Shown in pieces: positions 44,733 through 53,616 of a stretch of 64,000 nucleotides of DNA. Both the position numbers and the translations under genes were made by a program. The notes under the pieces were generated by a model that worked only from the letters and a program-made list of their open reading frames with translations, was not told the origin of the DNA and searched no databases. The DNA lies in contig JHXJ01000004.1 of NCBI GenBank assembly GCA_000621765.1, forward strand, positions 96,526 through 160,525, read 5' to 3'. The DNA comes from Ruminococcaceae bacterium AB4001. GTDB lineage: Bacteria > Bacillota > Clostridia > Saccharofermentanales > Saccharofermentanaceae. Each line of letters begins with the position of its first letter. Position 1 is the stretch's first letter.

Positions 44733-45386
44733 ATGAATCTGATTATTCTTGGTGCTCCCGGTTCCGGAAAAGGAACATCAGCTACAGTATTAAGAGAGAA
44801 GTTTTCTCTCGCTCATATTTCAACAGGCGATCTCTTCAGATATAACATCAAGGAGAATACTCCTCTGGGAATCGAAGCCAAGTCCTATATCGACAAGGGC
44901 GCTCTCGTTCCCGATGACGTTACTATCAGAATGGTTGAGGACCGCCTGAGCAATCCCGACTGCGAGAAGGGCTATATCCTTGACGGATTCCCGAGAAACA
45001 TCGCGCAGGCTGAAGCTCTTGATAAGATGCTTGAAGCAAAGGGTTCAAAGATCGATGCAGTAGTATATGTAAAGTGTGATGACGAGATCATCATGGACAG
45101 AGTTACTACAAGACGTGTATGTGAGAAGTGCGGCGCAAGCTTCAACGTTAAGTACATGCCTACAAAGGTTGAAGGCATCTGCGATGTCTGCGGCGGAAAC
45201 GTCATCCAGAGATCTGATGATAATCCTGAAACAGTAGCAAAGAGACTTGAAACATATAGAGTAAACACACAGCCTCTTATTGATTTTTATGACGCCCGCG
45301 GAATAATCGTCGAGGGCAACAACAATGTAGATTCTGAGACCTGCATCGCTTCCATCGAAGCAGGACTTAAGGATCTCGGACTCTGA
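44733..45386 (+). CDS. adk: Adenylate kinase
   Basis: A 217-residue enzyme that interconverts ATP + AMP and two ADP. The P-loop is GAPGSGKGT (8-16), and STGDLFR, DGFPRNIAQA and the LID domain follow. The LID has a zinc site of the Gram-positive type formed by Cys130, Cys133, Cys150 and Cys153 (CEKC and CDVC). It follows secY by 12 bases in the usual secY-adk-map-infA order. Confidence 0.97.
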   Translation: MNLIILGAPGSGKGTSATVLREKFSLAHISTGDLFRYNIKENTPLGIEAKSYIDKGALVPDDVTIRMVEDRLSNPDCEKGYILDGFPRNIAQAEALDKMLEAKGSKIDAVVYVKCDDEIIMDRVTTRRVCEKCGASFNVKYMPTKVEGICDVCGGNVIQRSDDNPETVAKRLETYRVNTQPLIDFYDARGIIVEGNNNVDSETCIASIEAGLKDLGL

Positions 45387-45405
45387 TTAGAAAAAGGTAA
45401 CGTAA

Positions 45406-46176
45406 ATGGTAGAGATCCTTACCAGTGAAGAATTTGAGAAGATGAAGGCAGCGGGAAAGATTCTCCAGCATGTCTTCAAGGCATGCAGAGATGAGATCAG
45501 ACCCGGCATCTCCACTCATGATGTTGATAAGCTTTGCTACGACATTATCAGAAGTTATGATGCAATCCCGTCTTTTTTGAACTACGGCCAGCCCCCGTTC
45601 CCCGGAACGATCTGTGCTTCCGTCAACGATGAGGTCGTTCACGGAATTCCCAGAAAGACCAGGATCCTGCAGGAGGGTGATATAATCTCCGTTGATGTCG
45701 GTGCGATCCTTGACGGATATCAGTCTGACGCATGCAGGACTTATATGGTCGGTGAAGTGGCAGCTCCGGTAAAGGCTCTTGTCGAGCGCACCGAGGAGGC
45801 TTTCTGGAAAGGTCTTGAATTTGCAAAGGTCGGCATGAGAACAGGTGACATCGGTCATGCAGTTCAGGAATACTGTGAAGGATTCGGCTACGGCGTCGTA
45901 AGAGAACTTACCGGTCACGGAATAGGAACAACGATGCATCAGGATCCGGACGTTCCGAACTACGGAAGACCCGGTCACGGATATAAACTTAAAAAAGGTA
46001 TGGCAATTTGCATCGAACCGATGATAACATTAGGTTCACGCGAGATTGAGCAGCTGGACGACCACTGGACGATAGTCACACAGGACGGAAAGCCTGCCAG
46101 CCACTATGAGAACACGATACTGATTACGGATGAGGGTCCGTATCTTACAACTTATGACTATGAGGAGGGTTATTAA
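45406..46176 (+). CDS. map: Methionine aminopeptidase, type I
   Basis: A 256-residue metalloenzyme that removes N-terminal methionine from new proteins. The metal ligands are visible in order: Asp in ISVDVGAI, Asp in YQSDACRTY, His in [12 protein letters not shown], Glu in CIEPMI and Glu in HYENTILI. It starts 19 bases after adk, and its stop overlaps the infA start (TAATG). Confidence 0.96.
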   Translation: MVEILTSEEFEKMKAAGKILQHVFKACRDEIRPGISTHDVDKLCYDIIRSYDAIPSFLNYGQPPFPGTICASVNDEVVHGIPRKTRILQEGDIISVDVGAILDGYQSDACRTYMVGEVAAPVKALVERTEEAFWKGLEFAKVGMRTGDIGHAVQEYCEGFGYGVVRELTGHGIGTTMHQDPDVPNYGRPGHGYKLKKGMAICIEPMITLGSREIEQLDDHWTIVTQDGKPASHYENTILITDEGPYLTTYDYEEGY

Positions 46177-46409
46177 TGGCGAAGGAAGATGTTATTGAAG
46201 TACTGGGAGTAGTTGATGAGGCATTGCCCAACGCAATGTTCAAGGTAAAGCTCGACAGCGGACACATTGTTCTTGCTCATTTGTCAGGAAAGCTTAGACA
46301 GAATTACATCAAGATTCTTCCGGGCGACAAAGTAACAATGGAGATCTCGCCTTATGATCTTTCCCGCGGAAGGATTACATGGAGAGGTGAAAAGAAGCCG
46401 AAACCGTGA
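46176..46409 (+). CDS. infA: Translation initiation factor IF-1
   Basis: A 77-residue OB-fold protein that occupies the ribosomal A site during initiation. The typical sequence is present: [41 protein letters not shown] and [13 protein letters not shown]. It is slightly longer than usual (72) because of a KKPKP tail. Translationally coupled to map by a one-base overlap. In this genome a membrane-protein gene comes next instead of rpmJ. Confidence 0.97.
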   Translation: MAKEDVIEVLGVVDEALPNAMFKVKLDSGHIVLAHLSGKLRQNYIKILPGDKVTMEISPYDLSRGRITWRGEKKPKP

Positions 46410-46474
46410 TAGTTTTTTAATATATTGGCCTGTTATAAATATTTATATAAATATATAATCAGAAACTAACTGCG

Positions 46475-46508
46475 AAGGCACAGTTATCTTTTCGATAATT
46501 GTGCCTTT
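46475..46508 (+). terminator. Hairpin after infA, terminator or attenuator
   Basis: AAGGCACAGTTATC pairs with GATAATTGTGCCTT (14 bp, one wobble, five-base loop), followed by TGTTATGG. It divides infA from the membrane-protein gene, whose ribosome site begins just after the hairpin. Confidence 0.65.
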
Positions 46509-46531
46509 GTTATGGAAAGGAACATTCACTT

Positions 46532-47311
46532 ATGGAAGACGAGAAGAAAGCAACAAAAGAAGAGAAGAAGACTGAGGAAAAGAAGTCTTTCCTGAACGAG
46601 TCAACTCTTGAGATCATCACTGTAATCCTTCTGGGTATTACAGCACTGCTTACAGCATGGGCAAGCTATGTAGGTTCCATCCACGGCGGCAACCAGGCTA
46701 CAAACTATGCTACAAGTAACAATCTCTCCAGCGACGGTAACTCAATGTACAATTCCGCAGTCCAGACAATGACACAGGACATGGATTCATGGAATACCAT
46801 CATGAACTATGAGATTGAGATCCTTTATGCGGACGAGACAAATGATTCCAAGGCTCTTGAAGCAAGTGTCTGGAAGCTCCAGTGGTTCTGCCAGGACAAC
46901 CTGACTGAGGACATGGCTGCAATTATCGGATACGATCAGGAAGCTTTCAACGACGGCGTTAATGATACTGAAGATATACTTAACTGGCTCTGCGATGAAA
47001 GCGGCAAAGCACTGACTTCACCTTTTACGGATGAGGCGTTCGTTGACTCTTATTTTGCAGATGCTTATGCAAAGCTCGATGAAGCAGAGCAGGTAATCGA
47101 ACAGGGCAGACAGGATAATGCCAACGGCGACAAGTTCTCGCTCGTAACGGTTATCTACAGCGTTGCACTCTTCCTGCTTGGTATCGTAGGCGTATTCAAG
47201 AGCCAGACAAACAAGAAGATCGTTCTTGCCATAAGCCTTGTCTGCCTTATCTTCGCAGTCATCTTCATGGTAACGATACCTCTTCCTGCATCAGGCGGAA
47301 TCTTCGGTTAA
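46532..47311 (+). CDS. Three-helix membrane protein with charged N-terminus, unknown
   Basis: A 259-residue protein with a Lys/Glu-rich cytoplasmic N-terminus (about 1-22), a membrane segment (about 27-46), an acidic, Asn/Asp-rich helical extracellular or cytoplasmic domain (about 50-195), and two C-terminal membrane segments (about 205-225 and 233-250). No motif I recognise; the layout resembles DUF4337-like proteins. It sits between infA and rpmJ, a slot that is empty in most Firmicutes, between a hairpin on the left and a terminator on the right. ATG 46532 has GAAAGG upstream; the longer frame starts before this site. Confidence 0.7.
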   Translation: MEDEKKATKEEKKTEEKKSFLNESTLEIITVILLGITALLTAWASYVGSIHGGNQATNYATSNNLSSDGNSMYNSAVQTMTQDMDSWNTIMNYEIEILYADETNDSKALEASVWKLQWFCQDNLTEDMAAIIGYDQEAFNDGVNDTEDILNWLCDESGKALTSPFTDEAFVDSYFADAYAKLDEAEQVIEQGRQDNANGDKFSLVTVIYSVALFLLGIVGVFKSQTNKKIVLAISLVCLIFAVIFMVTIPLPASGGIFG

Positions 47312-47337
47312 AATATACTTATCTAATATAAGTACTC

Positions 47338-47366
47338 ACAGGAGCTGCTTTTGGGGCAGCTCCTGT
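47338..47366 (+). terminator. Rho-independent terminator after the inserted membrane gene
   Basis: ACAGGAGCTGC / GCAGCTCCTGT, 11-bp stem with a seven-base loop, 26 bases after the stop codon; the tail is TATTG. Confidence 0.7.
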
Positions 47367-47438
47367 TATTGAATAAAAGACGCTTTCCGTCCCCGGAACG
47401 GAAGATGAACAGGGTGCGGAAAGACTGAAAATTTCTTG

Positions 47439-47466
47439 TTGAAATCATTTTCGATTCTGCTATAAT
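47439..47466 (+). promoter_or_regulatory. Strong extended -10 promoter of the rpmJ-alpha operon
   Basis: TTGAAA (47439-47444), 16-base spacer, TATAAT (47461-47466) preceded by TGC, an extended -10. It reads into rpmJ (ATG 47536) after a leader of about 65 bases. Confidence 0.8.
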
Positions 47467-47535
47467 TGTTTAGCATGCGCTCAAAAGGCGCCTGTATTTG
47501 TTGTGGAAAAATATCAGCAACAGGAGGTACTGAAA

Positions 47536-47649
47536 ATGAAAGTACGACCGTCAGTTAAGCCGATGTGCGAAAAGTGCAAGATCATTCGCCGCAACGGCAA
47601 GGTAATGGTCATCTGTTCTGACCCTAAGCATAAGCAGAGACAGGGTTAA
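47536..47649 (+). CDS. rpmJ: Ribosomal protein bL36
   Basis: A 37-residue protein of the large ribosomal subunit. It has the full zinc-binding set Cys11, Cys14, Cys27 and His32 (CEKC, CSDPKH), so it is the zinc-containing C+ form. The sequence [15 protein letters not shown] is typical. CAGGAGG precedes the ATG. It has its own strong promoter and is separated from rpsM by a 221-base structured gap. Confidence 0.95.
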   Translation: MKVRPSVKPMCEKCKIIRRNGKVMVICSDPKHKQRQG

Positions 47650-47870
47650 GACATTTGACGGGTCTTCAAACAGTACGGAATTAGCCCCGTACGCCATATA
47701 AAGAAGACCGCGGGATAATAGCTCCTTCCCGCACAAGTACTACTTAAGAAGAAATAATCATATTTACTCACCGTTACCGAGAGGGCGGCTGCTCCCTAAC
47801 CCGGAGTTCCTTGACTTACGCGTGTCAAATAGAGATTAAAACTACTTTATCCAATACGGAGGTACACTAA
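47650..47870 (+). promoter_or_regulatory. Structured leader between rpmJ and rpsM, candidate r-protein control element
   Basis: This spacer is unusually long for two co-transcribed ribosomal genes and has several inverted repeats. GGTCTTC (47661-47667) pairs with GAAGACC (47703-47709), enclosing GTACGG/CCGTAC (47673-47678 and 47687-47692). Next come GCGGG/CCCGC (47710-47714 and 47728-47732), an AGGG/CCCT pair near 47782-47795, and TTGAC/GTCAA (47811-47815 and 47823-47827). GGAGG at 47858 then serves rpsM. It looks like an autoregulatory mRNA leader, perhaps for S13, S4 or another product of this operon. No known leader family was matched. Confidence 0.5.
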
Positions 47871-48239
47871 ATGGCTCGTATAGCCGGCGTAGATTTACCG
47901 AATGACAAGAGAATTGAAATTGCTCTTACGTACATTTACGGAATCGGAAAGACAAGTGCAGATGAGATTATTGCCAACACAGGCATCAATCCCGACACAC
48001 GCGTTAAGGATTTGACAGAGGACGAGGTTGCGAAGATCCGTGACCAGATCGAAAACAATTACAAAGTAGAGGGTGACCTTAAGAGAGAAGTACAGTCCAA
48101 CATCAAGAGACTTACAGATATCGGTTGCCTTCGTGGACGTCGCCACAGACTGGGACTCCCTGTAAGAGGCCAGCGTACAAAGACTAATGCTCGTACACGT
48201 AAGGGTCCGAAGCATACAGTTGCTGGTAAGAAGAAGTAA
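47871..48239 (+). CDS. rpsM: Ribosomal protein uS13
   Basis: A 122-residue small-subunit head protein that contacts tRNA and the 50S subunit. [52 protein letters not shown] and the basic Lys tail are typical. It follows the structured leader and precedes rpsK by 16 bases. Confidence 0.98.
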   Translation: MARIAGVDLPNDKRIEIALTYIYGIGKTSADEIIANTGINPDTRVKDLTEDEVAKIRDQIENNYKVEGDLKREVQSNIKRLTDIGCLRGRRHRLGLPVRGQRTKTNARTRKGPKHTVAGKKK

Positions 48240-48255
48240 GGTGAGGTAAGTCAAA

Positions 48256-48645
48256 ATGGCACAGAAAAAAAGCTTAAGACCCAGAAGAAGTGAGCGTAAG
48301 AACGTCGTTGACGGTCAGGCTCATATTCATGCTACATTCAACAATACGATTATCACAATTACCGATAAGCAGGGAAATACAATTTCCTGGGCTTCTGCAG
48401 GTATGGACGCTAAGGGTTCACGTAAGGGCACGAGCTATGCTGCTCAGGTTGCTTCCGAGAAGGCTGCAAAGGCAGCTTGTGATCACGGCATGAAGACTGT
48501 TGATGTTTATGTTAAGGGACCTGGATCCGGACGTGAGTCCGCAGTAAGAGCCCTTGAGACAGCAGGCCTCAGAGTCACAATGATCAAGGACGTAACACCG
48601 GTTCCGCACAACGGATGCCGCCCTCCCAAGAGAAGAAGAGTTTAA
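48256..48645 (+). CDS. rpsK: Ribosomal protein uS11
   Basis: A 129-residue platform protein of the 30S subunit. Family stretches are [43 protein letters not shown] and the end [17 protein letters not shown]. Standard length and place in the alpha operon. Confidence 0.98.
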   Translation: MAQKKSLRPRRSERKNVVDGQAHIHATFNNTIITITDKQGNTISWASAGMDAKGSRKGTSYAAQVASEKAAKAACDHGMKTVDVYVKGPGSGRESAVRALETAGLRVTMIKDVTPVPHNGCRPPKRRRV

Positions 48646-48687
48646 TCTTCTACTTGCAGAATTTGTTTAGAAAAGAGGAATATAGCA

Positions 48688-49287
48688 ATGGCTAGAGATA
48701 TGACACCTGTCCTTAAGAAGTGCAGAGCCCTCGGTATTGAGCCTGCTTTCTTGGGAGTAGAGAAGAAAGAATCCAAAAAGCACGGTTCATCCAGACCTCG
48801 TAAGATGAGCGAGTATGGTATGCAGCTTAAGGAAAAGCAGAAGGCAAAGTTTATTTACGGCGTTCTCGAGAAGCCTTTCAGAAATTACTATGAGAAGGCT
48901 CAGAAGCTCAAGTATGGTACAACCGGTGAAAACCTCATGATCCTTCTTGAGACAAGACTTGACAACGTTCTTTTCAGAATGGGTTTTGCCCGCACAAGAG
49001 ATGAAGCAAGACAGATCGTAAGCCACAGAGGAGTTAAGGTTAACGGCAAGATCGTTAATATCCCTTCTTTTGCGGTAAAGGTTGGCGATGCTATCGAAGT
49101 CAAAGAGGGTTCCAAGAGCTCACAGAGATTCAAGGATATCATCGAAGTTACAGGTTCCAGAGCTACACCTGCCTGGGTAGAGTCTGATAAGGATAAGCTT
49201 TGCGGCAAGATCCTTGCTATGCCTACAAGAGATCAGATCGAAGTACCTGTTAACGAAGTTGCTATCGTCGAGTTGTATTCTAAGTAA
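48688..49287 (+). CDS. rpsD: Ribosomal protein uS4
   Basis: A 199-residue primary 16S rRNA-binding protein. The S4 RNA-binding domain is RLDNVLFRMGFARTRDEARQIVSHRGVKVNG. The N-terminus lacks the Cys4 zinc cluster (C- form) and has a KKHGSSRPRKMSEYG stretch. In B. subtilis S4 represses its own gene. The 42-base gap before it is too short for a large leader, which supports looking at the leader before rpsM instead. Confidence 0.97.
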   Translation: MARDMTPVLKKCRALGIEPAFLGVEKKESKKHGSSRPRKMSEYGMQLKEKQKAKFIYGVLEKPFRNYYEKAQKLKYGTTGENLMILLETRLDNVLFRMGFARTRDEARQIVSHRGVKVNGKIVNIPSFAVKVGDAIEVKEGSKSSQRFKDIIEVTGSRATPAWVESDKDKLCGKILAMPTRDQIEVPVNEVAIVELYSK

Positions 49288-49333
49288 TAACATCCGGATC
49301 GCAAGATTTTGAAATAATCTAGGAGGAACAAAC

Positions 49334-50284
49334 ATGATGGAAATCAGCCAGCCGACCGTTAAGTGCGTTGAGACCAACGAGGATAAGTCCTACGGCAAAT
49401 ATACCATCGCCCCGCTCGAGCGTGGATTCGGTACAACTCTCGGTAACTCACTCCGCAGAGTTCTCCTTTCTTCACTTTCCGGCGCGGCAGTAACATCTAT
49501 CAAGATCGAAAAGATTAAGCATGAGTTCTCCACTGTTCCGGGTATTATCGAGGATATGACGGAAATTATCCTTAATATCAAGGGTATCCGCGCAAAGCTT
49601 CACAACGAGTCCAACATCGTCAGCATCAGCGTCGCTAAGGGCAGAACCGGCGAGCTTACAGCAGGCGACATCGTTCATGGACCTGAAGTTGAGATCATGA
49701 ATCCTGATCATGTTATCGCCCACCTCAACGGCAGTGATGACGTTTTCATGGAATTCACACTCAGCAAGGGCCGCGGATACAACACGGCAGAGCAGAATAA
49801 GCCCGCTAAGCAGGTTATCGGTGTAATCCCGATCGATTCCATCTTCACACCTGTTAAGAAGGCTAACTATAAGGTTGAGAACACACGTGTAGGCGCAAGA
49901 ACAGACTATGACAGCCTTACACTCGAGGTTTGGACAGACGGCACGATCGATGTTGATGAGGCTCTCTCTTCAGCAGCTAACTGCTTGATCGAACACCTCA
50001 AGTTCTTTACAGCTCTCGCTGATACCGATTCAGCTCCGAGCTTCAAGAACATCGAAGAGAGCGGCGAGCATGACTCCAAGCTTTCCGGTGTAATTGAGGA
50101 CATGGATTTCTCAGTACGTACATACAACTGTCTCAAGAGAGCTCAGATCAACACAGTTGGTGATCTGGTTGCTCGTTCAATGGACGAGATGATCAAGGTT
50201 AGAAACCTTGGTAAGAAGTCCCTCGAAGAGATCATTGAAAAGCTCGAAGAGATGGGTCTGCACTTGAGAGAAGCAGAAGATTAA
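49334..50284 (+). CDS. rpoA: RNA polymerase alpha subunit
   Basis: A 316-residue alpha subunit. The N-terminal dimerisation domain has APLERGFGTTLGNSLRRVLLSSL, and the C-terminal DNA- and activator-binding domain has MDFSVRTYNCLKRAQINTVGDLV and VRNLGKKSLEEIIEKLEEMGL. The first of two adjacent ATGs is seven bases after AGGAGG. Placed as usual between rpsD and rplQ. Confidence 0.98.
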   Translation: MMEISQPTVKCVETNEDKSYGKYTIAPLERGFGTTLGNSLRRVLLSSLSGAAVTSIKIEKIKHEFSTVPGIIEDMTEIILNIKGIRAKLHNESNIVSISVAKGRTGELTAGDIVHGPEVEIMNPDHVIAHLNGSDDVFMEFTLSKGRGYNTAEQNKPAKQVIGVIPIDSIFTPVKKANYKVENTRVGARTDYDSLTLEVWTDGTIDVDEALSSAANCLIEHLKFFTALADTDSAPSFKNIEESGEHDSKLSGVIEDMDFSVRTYNCLKRAQINTVGDLVARSMDEMIKVRNLGKKSLEEIIEKLEEMGLHLREAED

Positions 50285-50304
50285 GCTTATTGGAGGATAT
50301 ATAA

Positions 50305-50826
50305 ATGCCTAACAGAAAATTCGGCCGTGCTTCAGATCAGCGCGCTGCTATTCTGAAGAATCAGGTCACAACATTGATCATAAACGGTAAGGTTGAGACA
50401 ACCGTTGCCCGCGCTAAGGAGATCAGCGCTATCGTTGAGAAGCTCGTTGCTTCCGCAGTAAAGGAAAGTGATAACTACACAGAGAAGGAAATCACAGTTT
50501 CTGCTGCTAAGATCGACGGTAAGGGCAAGAAGGTCTTAAAGACAAAGACAGCTAAGAGCGGCGCTAAGTACGAAGTGGTTGATCGTGAAGTTAAGACAAA
50601 GACAGTTCAGATCGACAATCCTTCACGTCTCGCTGCAAGAAAAGCCATGATCAAGTGGGTCAACAAGAGCCACGATGCAGAGGGTAACATCATCAATCCT
50701 GTTAACAAGATCTTTGATGACATCGCACCCAGATATGCAGGCAGAAACGGTGGTTACACAAGAATCACCCGTTTGGGCGCAAGACGTGGTGACGGCGCAG
50801 AGATGGCTATCTTGGAGTTCGTGTAA
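50305..50826 (+). CDS. rplQ: Ribosomal protein bL17 with an internal insert
   Basis: A 173-residue bL17, about 50 residues longer than the usual 115-125. The N-terminal core is normal ([39 protein letters not shown]), and so is the C-terminal core ([45 protein letters not shown]). Between them, residues about 52-107 form a Lys-rich insert ([22 protein letters not shown] and [13 protein letters not shown]) that replaces the short loop. Similar insertions occur in some clostridial L17 proteins, as far as I recall. Last gene of the alpha operon before a terminator. Confidence 0.95.
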   Translation: MPNRKFGRASDQRAAILKNQVTTLIINGKVETTVARAKEISAIVEKLVASAVKESDNYTEKEITVSAAKIDGKGKKVLKTKTAKSGAKYEVVDREVKTKTVQIDNPSRLAARKAMIKWVNKSHDAEGNIINPVNKIFDDIAPRYAGRNGGYTRITRLGARRGDGAEMAILEFV

Positions 50827-50869
50827 TAAATACACAAACAAAGAGTACAAATTGAATTGTTAATCAGTT

Positions 50870-50904
50870 ACGGGGAAAGGTTTACATCTTTCCCCGTTCT
50901 CTTT
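50870..50904 (+). terminator. Rho-independent terminator after rplQ
   Basis: ACGGGGAAAG / CTTTCCCCGT (50870-50897), perfect 10-bp stem with an eight-base loop, followed by TCTCTTT. Ends the alpha operon. Read-through may still supply the ECF genes, which have no clear promoter of their own. Confidence 0.8.
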
Positions 50905-50942
50905 AAAATGTTGCTACAAAATAGAAAACGGAGCATTCGGAT

Positions 50943-52751
50943 TTGCCTGATGACAGTAACAGAATAGAGATCAGTGACGTTACTTTCTCATACGAGGTCA
51001 CTGATGAGAACTCATCAAGAGCGCCAAGACGCGCGCTTGACGGCATTTCTGTCAGCATCGAAAAGGGCTCATATACAGCGATCCTTGGAAGCAACGGTTC
51101 CGGCAAATCCACTCTCGCAAAGATAATAGATATCCTGGAAGTTCCCGACAGCGGACGCGTTGTCATTTTCGGCAAGGATGCAGGCAACGATGATCTTTTC
51201 TGGGATATCAGATCCCACTGCTGCTGTGTCTTTCAGAATCCCGATAACCAGATAGTCGGCACCATGATCGAAGAAGACGTTGCCTTCGGTCCTGAAAATC
51301 TCGGCATTCCCAATCCTGAACTCAGAGAGCGTGTTGACCAGGCATTGAAAGACGTCGGCCTCTATGAATTAAGACACAGGGAGACCATGGCTCTTTCAGG
51401 CGGACAGAAGCAGAAGCTTGCGATTGCAGGCGCGCTTGCTATGCGTCCTGACATCCTGATCCTCGATGAAGCTACGGCAATGTTGGATCCCGTGAGCAGG
51501 GATGAATTCCTCGAACTCGTCGAAAAGATGCGTATTGAAAAGGGTCTTACTCTTATCACGATCACGCATGACATGACCGAAGCTTTAAGGTGCGACAAGC
51601 TGGTCATCATACACAAGGGCAAGGTCGCAATGGAAGGAACTCCTGAAGAGATCTTTATGTCAGACGATCTCTGGAAGTACGGCCTTAAAAGACCCGTCAA
51701 GTTCAATTATGCTTTCGAGATCGCAAGACTTGCGGGCGGAAAGCTTACAAAAGAAGACTTAAGATCAGATGAGTCACTCATAAAGAGCCTTGCAAAAATG
51801 CTCGAAAAGCCCGGTATCAAGGTACCTGACGCTGTTCCGGATGAAGGAAAGAGTACAGGCGGAAAAGATATCATCATGTCAGTCAAAGGACTCACGTATT
51901 CCTATGACGGCGGTGATACAAAGGCGATCGACAACATAAATCTCGATATCAGAAAAGGCGAAGTATTAGGTATCGTCGGAGACAGCGGATGCGGAAAGAC
52001 GACGCTCATATCGCACATGAATGCCATCATCAGACCTACTGAAGGTGATGTGGTTATCCACACTGAAGAAGGCAATCTGTCCTGCAGCAATAAGAAGGAT
52101 ACGATGAAGATCAGACAGAAGGTCGGCCTCGTTTTCCAGTATCCTGAATACCAGCTTTTCGAAGAGACCGTATACAAAGACATTGCATACGGACTTAAAA
52201 AGATGAACATCGCAAAAGAGGATCAGAAAGACCTTATCTTTGAAGCGGCAAAGAAGGTCGGCCTCACAGAGAAGGAACTTGATTCAAGTCCGTTCGAACT
52301 TTCAGGCGGTCAGAAGAGACGCGCTGCAATGGCGGGCGTCCTTGTAATGAGACCTGAGATACTGGTTCTTGATGAGCCTGCGAGCGGTCTTGACCCTAAA
52401 GGCAGACAGGAGATGTTTGCCGTCATAAAAGGGTTAAGGGACAGCGGCACCACGATAATCCTCGTATCACACAACATGGATGAAGCTGCAGTCAACTGCG
52501 ACAGGATCTGCCTTATAAAGGGCGGAAAGATAAGGGCTGAAGGCACTCCCTATGAGCTTTTCGAGAAGTCGAAAGCAGATGAGATCGGAGTGCAGACGCC
52601 GAGGATCACAAGGTTTTCGGCGATGCTTAAAGACGAGCTCAAAAAGACATATCCGGACATAAGATTCGAAGGAAACTATTTCATTCCCGAGATGGAGGCT
52701 CTTGCGGTCGTGACCGCGGTGAGCAGGGCAGGAGGCGGAAATGCTCGATAA
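50943..52751 (+). CDS. Fused ECF-transporter ATPases EcfA1-EcfA2
   Basis: A 602-residue protein containing two complete ABC ATPases that are normally separate genes next to rplQ. Domain one (1 to about 285) has Walker A GSNGSGKST (49-57), Q-loop VFQNPDNQIVGT, LSGGQKQKLAIAGALAMRPDILILDEATAMLDP and switch THD. After a linker (about 286-310), domain two has Walker A GDSGCGKTT (346-354), VFQYPEYQLFEETVYKDIAYG, LSGGQKRRAAMAGVLVMRPEILVLDEPASGLDP and switch SHN. Both catalytic sites look intact. As in EcfA pairs, Q-loop variants (NPDNQ/YPEYQ) distinguish the two. TTG start with GGAG nine bases upstream. It overlaps ecfT by 11 bases. Confidence 0.93.
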   Translation: MPDDSNRIEISDVTFSYEVTDENSSRAPRRALDGISVSIEKGSYTAILGSNGSGKSTLAKIIDILEVPDSGRVVIFGKDAGNDDLFWDIRSHCCCVFQNPDNQIVGTMIEEDVAFGPENLGIPNPELRERVDQALKDVGLYELRHRETMALSGGQKQKLAIAGALAMRPDILILDEATAMLDPVSRDEFLELVEKMRIEKGLTLITITHDMTEALRCDKLVIIHKGKVAMEGTPEEIFMSDDLWKYGLKRPVKFNYAFEIARLAGGKLTKEDLRSDESLIKSLAKMLEKPGIKVPDAVPDEGKSTGGKDIIMSVKGLTYSYDGGDTKAIDNINLDIRKGEVLGIVGDSGCGKTTLISHMNAIIRPTEGDVVIHTEEGNLSCSNKKDTMKIRQKVGLVFQYPEYQLFEETVYKDIAYGLKKMNIAKEDQKDLIFEAAKKVGLTEKELDSSPFELSGGQKRRAAMAGVLVMRPEILVLDEPASGLDPKGRQEMFAVIKGLRDSGTTIILVSHNMDEAAVNCDRICLIKGGKIRAEGTPYELFEKSKADEIGVQTPRITRFSAMLKDELKKTYPDIRFEGNYFIPEMEALAVVTAVSRAGGGNAR

Positions 52752-53550
52752 GATAAGTATCGGCAGATATTATCCTGCGCATTCTTTCCTCCACGAGACG
52801 GATCCGCGCATCAAGACCATCCTTTACGCGGTCTATCTTGTCGCGATCTTTATGATCCAGGAACCTATCGCTATCGCTGTGCTTGCGGGAATCGTAATAG
52901 TCCAGCTTATCCTTGCAAAAGTCACGCCCGGAATACTCTGGTCAACTATTAAGCCTATGCTTCCGCTGGCACTGTTCATATTCATCATCAACGTATTCAG
53001 CATCAGACAGGGCGATGTCCTTTTCTCGTGGAAGATAATAACGATCACGGGATACGGAATAGGAAGGGCAGCGATAATGGCTGTAAGGCTTATGTTCCTT
53101 ATCGTCTCTACAAGCGTGCTACTGACTCTGACCACGACTCCTCTGAAGATGAGCGATGCGCTCGAAAAGCTGTTCTCGCCTCTTAAGATAATCAAGGTTC
53201 CGGTCCATGAGATGAGCATGATGATGTCCATCGCCATCAGGTTCATACCGACTCTTGCTGCTGAGACCGATAAGATCATGAAGGCGCAGCAGTCCAGAGG
53301 TGCTGACTACGATACGGGAAGTTTCATCAATAAGATCAAGGGATATGTTACCGTGCTGATCCCGCTGTTCGTATCGAGCTTCAGGCGTGCTGATGAACTT
53401 GCCGTCGCCATGGATGCGAGATGCTACAGGGGCGGTGCCGGAAGAACCAAATTAAATCCGCTCAAGATGAACGGAAGAGATGTTCTCACCGGAATACTAT
53501 TTACGTTACTTGCAGCGCTCGTTGTCGTCATTGATTTCTCTTTGAGATAA
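52741..53550 (+). CDS. ecfT: ECF transporter transmembrane coupling protein EcfT
   Basis: A 269-residue membrane component that links the two ATPases to many vitamin-specific S subunits. It has about six membrane helices; DPRIKTILYAVYLVAIF is the common N-terminal motif. The two coupling helices carry the A-R-G-type motifs, here QQSRGADYDTGS and AMDARCYRGGAGRTK. It starts inside the end of the fused ATPase gene with GGAGGCGG as ribosome site. No S subunit gene lies here, so this is the shared group II module. Confidence 0.94.
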   Translation: MLDKISIGRYYPAHSFLHETDPRIKTILYAVYLVAIFMIQEPIAIAVLAGIVIVQLILAKVTPGILWSTIKPMLPLALFIFIINVFSIRQGDVLFSWKIITITGYGIGRAAIMAVRLMFLIVSTSVLLTLTTTPLKMSDALEKLFSPLKIIKVPVHEMSMMMSIAIRFIPTLAAETDKIMKAQQSRGADYDTGSFINKIKGYVTVLIPLFVSSFRRADELAVAMDARCYRGGAGRTKLNPLKMNGRDVLTGILFTLLAALVVVIDFSLR

Positions 53551-53570
53551 AAGTTGCGCTGTGTTAGAAT
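53542..53570 (+). promoter_or_regulatory. Sigma-A promoter of the ROK glucokinase gene
   Basis: TTGAGA (53542-53547), 17-base spacer, TAGAAT (53565-53570). The -35 hexamer overlaps the last codons of ecfT. Shares TTGAGATAAAA with the promoter at 36075. Confidence 0.65.
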
Positions 53571-53616
53571 TCTAGTTGCTAATAAAAAGCTATAAGCGAA
53601 AGGTTGGGTTATTCGA

